Assembly: GCF_016938855.1 (NCBI RefSeq)
Contig: NZ_JAFHAP010000004.1
Span: forward strand, 434,001-498,000
Reading direction: 5' to 3'
DNA: 64,000 bases
From: Polycladomyces zharkentensis
Lineage (GTDB): Bacteria; Bacillota; Bacilli; Thermoactinomycetales; JIR-001
The translations under genes and the position numbers were made by a program. The notes under the pieces are model-generated. The model did not search any database. It was not told the origin of the DNA and was given only the letters and a program-made list of their open reading frames with translations. Shown here piece by piece: positions 1 to 6,627 of the stretch (the stretch's first letter is position 1; each line of letters opens with the position of its first letter).

Positions 1-1120
1 GGTAGACCACTCCCTCTTCCCGCGCTCCGACGAACGGATAACCGGACCTCCCGTACGTCCGGCGTTCCCGAATTGCCGGAACCTTGTACATCGGTTCCAC
101 ATATCCGGCACGTGCCGGCAACCCTTCCTGCTGAAGGGCATAGGCCAGCTCCTTCGTGCTCACGCCGAGCGATTCGGTATCGACATGCATCGGATACAGC
201 CAATAGCTCGCACGGTCACCCGGTCCGAGCCGGATCGGGCGCAATTCCGGTACATCCGACAATGCCAGCGTCAACTGACGGGCGCGCTCTTCCCGCCGAC
301 GTACCACATCGTCCAATTTTTTCAGTTGCGCCAGTCCAACAGCTCCCTGCAACTCCGTCATCCGGTAATTCGGTGACAAAAAGAGATGGGTGCGCAAATT
401 TCCTTCCCTCGGCCACCCCTTATCTTGAAACAATCGAATCCGCCAAGCAAGCTCCTCATCCTTGGTGATGGTCATGCCGCCGTCACCGCAACTCATGTGT
501 TTGGACTGTTGAAAACTGAAACAGCCAATATCCCCGATCGTGCCGACCAACCGTCCTTTGGATTCCGTCAAAAACGCTTGCGAACAGTCTTCGATCACCC
601 GTAATCCGTAACGGCGGGCGATGTCCAGGATCGGGTCCGGATCGGCCGGTCGTCCGAACAGATGCACGAGAATGATCGCGCGAGTGCGCTCGGTGATGCA
701 CCGCTCCACAGAGACGGGATCAAGACACCAGGTCTCCGGGTCGATGTCGGCGAAGACGGGAATCGCATTTTGCATCAGGATCGGGATGATGGTGCCGAAA
801 TCGGTGATGGGAGTGGTGATGATTTCATCGCCGGGATCAGGGTTGATCGCACCGATGGCCAAATGGAGAGCCGCTGTCCCCGACGTGGATGCAGTCGCAT
901 GCGGCACCCCCCACCGCCGTGAAAACGCCTGCTCAAACGCTTTGACTTTGGTTCCTTCGTTCCTGCCCAGACGCCCCGAGCGGATCACCTCAGTCAACTC
1001 CGCCAGTTCTTCCTCACCAAACGTCCTGCCGCTCGCATCCGAAACCGTCGGCAGACTCCCCGGCTCGATCACCGGCGTGCCGCCGTCCTTCGCCAAACGC
1101 CCCTCCCAAGCTTCCACCAT
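1..1120 (-). CDS. DegT/DnrJ/EryC1/StrS-family PLP aminotransferase (3' end outside window)
   Basis: Fold-type I PLP aminotransferase of the sugar aminotransferase family, which transfers an amino group from glutamate or glutamine to a keto-sugar or keto-cyclitol. The N-terminus MVEAWEGRLAKDGGTPVIEP, the GTAALHLAI block, the DPDDE-like GDEII region, the ED(C)SQA motif and SFQQSKHMSCGDGG with the Schiff-base lysine are all readable. About 373 residues are present and the frame runs off the left edge, so the C-terminus is missing. Start is the ATG at 1120 behind GGAGGGAT. It is transcribed away from the sugar importer from its own promoter (1158-1186), which carries a putative operator. Together with two Gfo/Idh dehydrogenases it suggests amino-sugar or aminocyclitol chemistry; the substrate is not readable. 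Confidence 0.9.
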   Translation of the reverse strand, partial: MVEAWEGRLAKDGGTPVIEPGSLPTVSDASGRTFGEEELAELTEVIRSGRLGRNEGTKVKAFEQAFSRRWGVPHATASTSGTAALHLAIGAINPDPGDEIITTPITDFGTIIPILMQNAIPVFADIDPETWCLDPVSVERCITERTRAIILVHLFGRPADPDPILDIARRYGLRVIEDCSQAFLTESKGRLVGTIGDIGCFSFQQSKHMSCGDGGMTITKDEELAWRIRLFQDKGWPREGNLRTHLFLSPNYRMTELQGAVGLAQLKKLDDVVRRREERARQLTLALSDVPELRPIRLGPGDRASYWLYPMHVDTESLGVSTKELAYALQQEGLPARAGYVEPMYKVPAIRERRTYGRSGYPFVGAREEGVVY

Positions 1121-1137
1121 ATCCCTCCTCAACCAAG

Positions 1138-1186
1138 TTGTATCTTACCTGTCTACAAATTTATCCAAACGCTCCCCGAGTGTCAA
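1138..1186 (-). promoter_or_regulatory. Promoter and putative operator of the aminotransferase gene
   Basis: On the minus strand TTGACA (1186-1181), a 17-bp spacer and TAAATT (1163-1158) form a sigma-A-like promoter. Directly downstream lies the imperfect inverted repeat TTGTAGACAGGT...ATACAA (1158-1138), so a bound repressor would cover the start point. The same arrangement recurs at 21808-21855. The 14-mer ACCTGTCTACAAAT inside it resembles GntR/HutC-type operators (outer AC.TGT / ACA..T symmetry), so the GntR fusion at 23.4-24.9 kb is the obvious candidate regulator; that link is inference. Confidence 0.6.
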
Positions 1187-1211
1187 TTGAATGTTCTGAA
1201 GTTTTCTGTGA

Positions 1212-1278
1212 TTGACGAAGTAGGAATGTTATGATAATTTTCCCATAGATGGCCATATACATGCAGGAGACAAGTGAA
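1212..1278 (+). promoter_or_regulatory. Putative promoter of the sugar importer genes
   Basis: TTGACG (1212-1217) is followed after 17 bp by TAATTT (1235-1240), or after 15 bp by GATAAT (1233-1238). Neither -10 is strong. Downstream, GGAGACAAGTGAA (1266-1278) resembles the core GGAGACAGGTGAA of the operator in front of the ceramidase-like gene, so this transcript may be under the same control. The evidence is weaker than for the two minus-strand promoters. Confidence 0.35.
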
Positions 1279-1378
1279 GGGAGAGGATGGACCAAAAGGG
1301 GGTCAATATGGTTTCATCGTCCACCAGCCTCACTTTCCGGTCAACGCATGGTCGATATGAAACGAAGGAGTGATGAGG

Positions 1379-2683
1379 GTGAAATCCTGGGTATCCCGGA
1401 TTGCGCTGTCCACAGTCCTCGTATTGTTGTTGGGCGCCCTCGCGGGCTGCGGCATCCCGAATAACGACGCTGCCAATCCGAAGAAGTCGGACGGTCCGAT
1501 CACGCTGGAATTTTGGACGATTAATTTGAAAAAGGATTTCTCCGATTATATTCAAGGTCTGATCCGGTCATACGAAAAGGCCCATCCCAATGTGAAAATC
1601 AAATGGGTGGACGTCCCCGGACAGGAAGTGGACCGCAAACTGCTGGCCGCCCTTGCCGCGGGTGAAGCTCCTGACGTCGTCAATCTGGACAGCATGAACC
1701 TTCCCAAATTCGTTGACCAAGACGCCCTTGCCCCCATTGACAAACTGCTCCAACCGAACGACCTGAACGCCTATTTCGCCAACCTGCGACAAGGCCTCAC
1801 CTTCAACGGAAAACTGATGGCCGTACCGTGGTATCACGCCGGTCCGTACATCGGCATGATCAACACCGCACTGTACAAAAAAGCCGGATTGGACCCGAAT
1901 AAACCGCCCGCCAATCTGGATGAAGCACTCCAACACGGCAAACTGATTCACCAGAAACTCCCCAACGTATACGGCTCCAACACGTTCCCCAACATCATGC
2001 TCATGGTCGCTGAAGGATTGCCGATCCTGAGTCCCGACAAGAAAAAAGCCGTCTTCAATTCCCCGCAACACGTCCAATTCGTCCAAAAATTCGTCGATGC
2101 CTACAAAACCGGTGCCATCTCCAGCGGCGTGATCGGCAAGGAAGAGCGTTCCCTGCCGCAAAACCTGGATAACGAACAAATCGCCATCGCCACGATGCAG
2201 GGAGCCTTCAACCTGACAAAACTTGAGAAAAACGCACCCAACGTCTTTCAAAACATCAAAGTGACCCCGCCGATGAAAGGAAAAGCAGGCATTATCCCGC
2301 TCAAGGGTATTCAGACCCTCGTCGTGCCCAAAGCGAGCGCCCATCCGAAAGAAGCGGCCGATTTCGCCAAGTTTGTCACCAGTCCGGAGAATCAGTTGGC
2401 ATTCTGCAAACTGGTCCCCATCTTCCCGTCAACCGAACAGACACTGAAAGATCCCTACTTTACCCAATTTGAAGTAAAGACCAAACAGGATGAAGCCCGA
2501 AAGATCATGGTTTCCTCCATGAAAGACGTCGTCAGCGATACCTTGGGCATCCAGAACGAACAAGAGTTGCGCGATGCATTTGATGAAGAGATGCGCGCAG
2601 TGTTGATGGGGAAAAAATCGGTCAAGCAAGGATTGGATGATGCCGTGAAGAAATGGAACGAAAGTTTGGCCCAGTCTCATTGA
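1379..2683 (+). CDS. ABC sugar transporter, substrate-binding lipoprotein
   Basis: Family 1 extracellular solute-binding protein (SBP_bac_1) of a CUT1-type carbohydrate importer. A signal peptide with a hydrophobic stretch ends in the lipobox LAGC, and the mature protein begins ITLEFWTINLKKDFSDYIQG, typical of the family. About 434 residues is the usual length. Start GTG at 1379 is preferred because AAGGAG (1365-1370) lies 8 nt upstream; ATG 1373 and GTG 1370 sit too close to that site. The two cognate permease genes follow, but a dispersed repeat of about 200 bp separates them. No ATPase gene is present, as is common for CUT1 systems that share an MsmX-like ATPase encoded elsewhere. Confidence 0.92.
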   Translation: MKSWVSRIALSTVLVLLLGALAGCGIPNNDAANPKKSDGPITLEFWTINLKKDFSDYIQGLIRSYEKAHPNVKIKWVDVPGQEVDRKLLAALAAGEAPDVVNLDSMNLPKFVDQDALAPIDKLLQPNDLNAYFANLRQGLTFNGKLMAVPWYHAGPYIGMINTALYKKAGLDPNKPPANLDEALQHGKLIHQKLPNVYGSNTFPNIMLMVAEGLPILSPDKKKAVFNSPQHVQFVQKFVDAYKTGAISSGVIGKEERSLPQNLDNEQIAIATMQGAFNLTKLEKNAPNVFQNIKVTPPMKGKAGIIPLKGIQTLVVPKASAHPKEAADFAKFVTSPENQLAFCKLVPIFPSTEQTLKDPYFTQFEVKTKQDEARKIMVSSMKDVVSDTLGIQNEQELRDAFDEEMRAVLMGKKSVKQGLDDAVKKWNESLAQSH

Positions 2684-3148
2684 TGTTTGGGTAGGTGAAA
2701 ACCACAGGGCCGATCATCCAGGGACGCGTTTTCCCGCCTTCCGTTCCGCAACTGTGCCGATGCACCCCGACGGGAAAACCGTCCCTTGTTTCATCAACCG
2801 TTCCGGAACGTGTCTGGTGAAAACTGTCCACATGGCTTTCCCGGATTGCTCCACCTGCGCCCTGCAGGAAAACGGATGATGACCGCTTTGACCCCGGTCA
2901 GTGCAGGACGCGGGCAAAGACGCTTCGCTTTGAGGAAATTGCCCATGAACTCAAGCCTGCACTTCCCGGATTTACGCTCAGTCGGGGCTTAGGTCTGCTT
3001 GCCTGGGATAACACTGCTTCCTTACGGAATGATCAGGATCGCCCGATCGAAACAGGAGCGAGCGGAAAAGAGGCTCGCCCGAATCAATTGCTTGGACCAG
3101 ACATACCCTTATCGACCGCTTTTCATCTTCGTACAAGGAGGCGATGTG
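2684..3148. other. Spacer between binding-protein and permease genes, with dispersed repeat
   Basis: No convincing coding sequence. Positions 2822-3037 are copy 1 of dispersed repeat family 1, described separately. The first 140 bases contain no clear terminator for the binding-protein gene. The last 110 bases lead to the ribosome-binding site of the first permease. Confidence 0.6.
2822..3037 (+). repeat. Dispersed repeat family 1, copy 1
   Basis: About 215 bp related to stretches at 6314-6507 (inverted), 52209-52386 and 59291-59466. Shared blocks in order: GCTCCACCTGCGCCC, a CGGTCAG/GCAGGACGCGGGCAAAG core, CGCTTCGCTTT, TTGCCC, a TTCCCGG-like block, and a terminal GCCTGGGATAACA. GCGGGCAA and the later TTGCCC can pair to form a stem-loop. 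It lies inside the sugar importer operon. I see no coding capacity conserved between copies. Confidence 0.75.
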
Positions 3149-4090
3149 ATGTCGATGCCCATACCGACACAACCGGCCCCGCAGTCGCAAGCCCCCCTTC
3201 GCCGCCGCACCCGCCTTGGCCTCCGCCGTTTTTCCTGGGTGCCGTATCTGTTTTTGCTGCCGGGGGTGGCGTTTTTCGTTATCTTTGACTACATCCCGGC
3301 ATTCAACGCTTTGTATCTCTCTTTCACAAAATACCACGTACTTTCTCCTCCAGAGTGGGTGGGGCTGGAGAACTATCACGACATGTTGAAAGATCCATCG
3401 TTCTGGAAGGCGCTGAAAAACTCGTTCGCCTACATGGTGATCATGGTTCCCATGTTGGTGGTGATCCCGCTGTTTCTCGCCATTCTGGTCAACCAAAAAC
3501 TGAAAGGCATCCATCTATTCCGCGTCGCCTATTACTTGCCCGTCGTCACGTCTATGGTCACGGTCTCGATCGCGTGGAACTATCTTTATCACGAAAACGG
3601 TCTGCTCAATTATCTGCTGATCACGTTGGGCATTTTGACCAAACCGATCAGCTGGCTGTTGGACGTGGACACGGCCATTTTTGCCGTGGCCCTCGTGGAA
3701 TCCTGGAAAGCGCTGGGGTTTTACATGATGATTTATCTTGCCGGGTTGCAATCCGTTCCGCAGGATCTGATCGAGGCGGCCCGGGTGGATGGTGCCAACC
3801 GCCTGCGCGTCATATGGCACGTCATCATCCCGATGTTGCGGCCGTTTGTCGCTTTGTGCGTGGTCATGGCCGGCAAGGGAGCAATAGAGGTATTCACCAG
3901 CGTATACATGCTGACCCAGGGCGGACCGCTGGACAGTACGACCAATTTGACCTACTACATTTACGATCTCGCCTTCCAAAAGCTGAACATGGGCTACGCC
4001 AGCGCGGTCGGCATGGTGCTGTGGGTGATTCTGTTGGTGTTGTCCATTTTGAATTACCGACTGTCTCACGGAGGTGACCGCCTGCAATGA
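3149..4090 (+). CDS. ABC sugar transporter permease, MalF-like
   Basis: Integral membrane subunit of a CUT1 carbohydrate importer. Hydrophobic helices start with WVPYLFLLPGVAFFVIFDYI, and the cytoplasmic EAA loop that contacts the ATPase is visible as EAARVDGANRLRVIWHVIIP. 313 residues, the usual length. Start ATG 3149 follows AAGGAGG (3135-3141) by 7 nt. The frame is open further upstream, but that part is repeat-derived and lacks a ribosome-binding site. The stop overlaps the start of the second permease by 4 nt, so the two are translationally coupled. Confidence 0.93.
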   Translation: MSMPIPTQPAPQSQAPLRRRTRLGLRRFSWVPYLFLLPGVAFFVIFDYIPAFNALYLSFTKYHVLSPPEWVGLENYHDMLKDPSFWKALKNSFAYMVIMVPMLVVIPLFLAILVNQKLKGIHLFRVAYYLPVVTSMVTVSIAWNYLYHENGLLNYLLITLGILTKPISWLLDVDTAIFAVALVESWKALGFYMMIYLAGLQSVPQDLIEAARVDGANRLRVIWHVIIPMLRPFVALCVVMAGKGAIEVFTSVYMLTQGGPLDSTTNLTYYIYDLAFQKLNMGYASAVGMVLWVILLVLSILNYRLSHGGDRLQ

Positions 4091-4941
4091 CCCACCAATC
4101 GATCCAAAGATGGAGCCGGTTGAAACGGATGGCGAAAACCACGGGGATGTATGTGTTGCTGACGGCGATCGCCTGTCTGTTCATCGGTCCGTTTATCCTG
4201 CTGGTCTCCACTGCCTTCAAATCGGACAGCCAGCCGGTGTTCAGCTTTCCGCCCCAGTGGCTTCCCGATCCGCCGGTATGGGACAATTTCCACCAGGCGT
4301 GGAACGATATCCCGTTCCCCCGTTACATGTTTAACTCATTTTTCCTGGTGGGCGTCATGGTACCGCTCCATCTCTTGCTCGCGTCCATCACTGCCTACCC
4401 GTTGGCGCGGATGCGTTTTTTCGGGCGAAACTTTATCTTTTACGGGATTATCGCCACGATGTTTATCCCGCCCGAAGTGATGTTGATTCCGCGTTTCCTC
4501 TTGGTTAAAACGTTGAACATGACCGACAGTTACTGGGGAATCATCATCCCCGGCCTGCTGGGGGGATTCGCCGTCTTTCTCATGAGACAGGCTTATCTCG
4601 CCATTCCCAGAGAGTTGGAGGAAGCGGCCATTATTGACGGATGCGGTCCTTTTCGCATGTGGTGGAGCATCATGTTACCGCTGACGGCTCCCACCACCGC
4701 CGCTCTTGGCGTCTTTTCGTTCATCTCGGTGTGGAATTCGTTTGTCTGGCCGCTGATCGTACTGAAATCACCCGAGCTTTATCCTTTGTCACTCGGCTTG
4801 GCCTACTTGGCAGGCACCTTCGGATTTGATGTCAAATCGTTGGCCGCCGGTGCCGTGATCTCGGCAACACCGATCATCATCTTTTTCTTGCTGATGCAAC
4901 GGTATTTCGTCTACGGGATGCAGGGTGCAGTGAAAAAATAG
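4087..4941 (+). CDS. ABC sugar transporter permease, MalG-like
   Basis: Second CUT1 permease, 284 residues with about six hydrophobic segments. The EAA loop reads ELEEAAIIDGCGPFRMWW, followed by the conserved IMLPLTAP. Start ATG 4087 overlaps the preceding stop (ATGA) and has GGAGGTGA just upstream inside the preceding gene. It completes the importer with the binding lipoprotein. No ATPase gene follows; a region of decayed repeats begins right after the stop. Confidence 0.93.
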   Translation: MTHQSIQRWSRLKRMAKTTGMYVLLTAIACLFIGPFILLVSTAFKSDSQPVFSFPPQWLPDPPVWDNFHQAWNDIPFPRYMFNSFFLVGVMVPLHLLLASITAYPLARMRFFGRNFIFYGIIATMFIPPEVMLIPRFLLVKTLNMTDSYWGIIIPGLLGGFAVFLMRQAYLAIPRELEEAAIIDGCGPFRMWWSIMLPLTAPTTAALGVFSFISVWNSFVWPLIVLKSPELYPLSLGLAYLAGTFGFDVKSLAAGAVISATPIIIFFLLMQRYFVYGMQGAVKK

Positions 4942-5027
4942 GAAGGTTGCAGAAATGACGCTACCTGAATCCTGTCCAATACCTGATGATAAAGTTGGCT
5001 ACTTTCAGAGAAATCCGCTCACAGCAA

Positions 5028-5060
5028 TTCACCCACCCTGTTTTGAGTCGGGTGGGTGAA
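5028..5060. repeat. Perfect inverted repeat with 11-bp arms
   Basis: TTCACCCACCC (5028-5038) and GGGTGGGTGAA (5050-5060) flank an 11-nt loop. No T-run follows on either strand, so it is not a canonical intrinsic terminator, although it lies 86 bp after the permease stop and could protect the transcript's 3' end. It could also be the subterminal hairpin of a decayed insertion sequence, because repeat family 2 begins right beside it. Confidence 0.6.
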
Positions 5061-5070
5061 ATCAACCATC

Positions 5071-5488
5071 TGTGACTTGCCCAACAAGGCTGAAGTACCA
5101 CAGACACTTCCTTCGGTCGCCGTGGGCTCCTCGCTTCATCCGGCGTGGTATCCCACTTCCATCCACGACGGCTTCGTCCAAGCCTGGGTGATTTTCATTT
5201 CACGAGTTTTTGCTCGCATATCAGTTTTCAATGTTTTCGTATCTCCACTTGATTACACCAAATGAGATCATGCTGTGCGAATCGCAGATGCGCATGTTGT
5301 TGGTCATGGAAAAAGGCCACGAAGAAGAAGTGAAGCGCGTGTTCGACCATTCTGTCGGACCAGCAAGAGGGACAAGGCCCTCCCGCGTCCGACGCTCGCT
5401 TTCACCCCAACCCTGATCTCGCTTGCTCTTTACAGAAACTGCCGCCTAAAAGCCCACGGCGACCATAGGAAGTACTCTTGGGGTATTT
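5071..5488. repeat. Dispersed repeat family 2, element A (inverted ends)
   Basis: The left end carries TGAAGTACCAC...CTTCGGTCGCCGTGGGC and the right end the reverse complement, CCCACGGCGACCATAGGAAG. Positions 5071-5217 align without gaps to 23157-23304 at roughly 80% identity by eye, and 5386-5441 matches 23351-23421, while the middle differs. The end sequence can fold as CCACGGC...GCCTGTGG. The inverted ends suggest a MITE or the remains of a larger mobile element; no transposase is visible. Confidence 0.65.
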
Positions 5489-5703
5489 TAATCGTGGGAT
5501 GAAAGGCGGGGTTGCTGGAATCCCCCTTGTGGGGATGGCAAGAGCAACTTGTCAATAGTATAATCGAACGTATGAGCGGTGCTCATCCCACTGGTTATGG
5601 GTTTCGTTCCTTGAAAACGTTATGGTATGGGGTTCCAGCGGCGAACCAGTCTCTCCCGCTGGGTAAAACCATAAGAGTGAAAAAAGGAACTGGGACACTG
5701 GTA

Positions 5704-5893
5704 ATACCACGGGCACTTCCGTTGGTCGCAGGTGTCCCGCCCATGCGGGTACATACAGCCCAGCTGTAGAACTGCATGGGATGGGCTGATGAGACAGCCC
5801 CGAACTTGGGAGTTGTCCGAAACAGAAATGGACTGAGGACGTGAACTACCCAAGAATCCCACGGCGACCATAGGGAGTGCCTGTGGTACTTCA
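5704..5893. repeat. Dispersed repeat family 2, element B (inverted ends)
   Basis: A shorter relative of the element at 5071-5488. The left end is TACCACGGGCACTTCCGTTG and the right end CCCACGGCGACCATAGGGAG followed by TGCCTGTGGTACTTCAG. It lies right next to the stop of the YciI-like gene and contains no gene. Confidence 0.6.
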
Positions 5894-5903
5894 GTGTGGA
5901 GTC

Positions 5904-6158
5904 TCAAATCTTCCACTCATGCAGTTCCAAATGCCGGACGCCATGGACCACGTACGGGTCGCGTTCCGCCATCTCTCTCGCTTCCTCCAGCGAATCGGCG
6001 ATGTAGACCACCATGCCTCCCGAACCGTCCGCAAACGGCCCTTTGACAAAAATCTTTCCCTGTTCAGCCAACTGATTCAGATACGCCAGGTGATCCGGCC
6101 GATACTTCTGATTCAGCTCCGGTTTCTTCATGTGCAAAATGGCCGCAAAATATGCCAT
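5904..6158 (-). CDS. YciI-family protein
   Basis: 84-residue YciI-like protein (ferredoxin-like alpha/beta fold, PF03795 type). The N-terminal strand MAYFAAILHM, the central HLAYLNQLAEQGKIFVKGPF with its conserved His and Gly-Pro, and the AREMAERDPYVVHGV segment match this family. Members are small cytosolic proteins thought to bind small ligands or act as simple hydrolases; the role here is unknown. It is a single gene, read toward the repeats on its 3' side, with GGGAGATCGATCGCG just before the ATG. Confidence 0.8.
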   Translation of the reverse strand: MAYFAAILHMKKPELNQKYRPDHLAYLNQLAEQGKIFVKGPFADGSGGMVVYIADSLEEAREMAERDPYVVHGVRHLELHEWKI

Positions 6159-6627
6159 CGCGATCGATCTCCCTTTCTTTTTACATCCATTTTACCATTT
6201 CAACCGGATTACCGGATGATCGTTCCAAGTGTGGAGTACCACCTCTTGTCTCCGCAAGCTCCAGCTCAAATCACTCGCAGGTACTGGCTTTTTCCCGTAA
6301 GTGTTTCTCGAATGCGTCTGGTCATCCCGTAAAGAGGCAATGTTTTCCCAGGCGAGCATCTTGCCAAGCCCGGCCGAGCGAAGGCCCGGAAAGCGCAGGA
6401 ATGAAATCGCGAACAGTTTCCTCTAAGCGAAGGGTACTTTGCCCGCGTCCTGCGCTCCGGTTCTGAAGCGGCCATATCTGTTTCCGGGGTGTGAGCCGGG
6501 AAAACAATCGGTCAATATCCACCAAACACGACCGAGCCAATTTTCGAAGTGAAGACAAAAATCTCAGCCGCAGGACTTCGCCGGCAACAGGTTCAAACCG
6601 CCTTCCGTGCTTGACAGCCAGAAGTTT
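6159..6627. other. Intergenic region containing repeat family 1, copy 2
   Basis: No gene seen. 6314-6507 is an inverted copy of repeat family 1. The rest (6159-6313 and 6508-6627) shows no terminator with a T-run for the large membrane-protein gene that ends at 6628. Confidence 0.55.
6314..6507 (-). repeat. Dispersed repeat family 1, copy 2
   Basis: Minus-strand reading contains GCGCAGGACGCGGGCAAAGT, CCTTCGCTTAGAGGAAAC, CGCTTTCCGGG and GCCTGGGAAAACATTGCC. Its 3' end (…CTTTACGGGATGACCAG) also matches copy 1 (CTTACGGAATGATCAG), so these two copies share a longer right end than the others. Confidence 0.75.

Larger units (their letters stand above)
4942..5903. other. Long intergenic region made of decayed repeats
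   Basis: No gene that I can support in about 960 bp. It holds a strong inverted repeat (5028-5060) and four of the five copies of repeat family 2, arranged as two inverted pairs (5091-5130 with 5451-5488, and 5704-5740 with 5854-5893). A short reading at 5273-5377 starting MLCESQMRMLLVMEKGHEEE looks protein-like but has no ribosome-binding site and seems a fragment. Confidence 0.6.

Noticed and set aside
1568-2344. Long minus-strand frame opposite the sugar-binding lipoprotein gene
   Set aside because: It is antisense to a clear gene, without ribosome-binding site or recognisable sequence.
5549-5578. TATAAT with CGAACGTATGAGCG, resembling a promoter with a LexA (SOS) box
   Set aside because: Only the left half matches the CGAACNNNNGTTCG consensus, no -35 at proper distance, and no gene follows.
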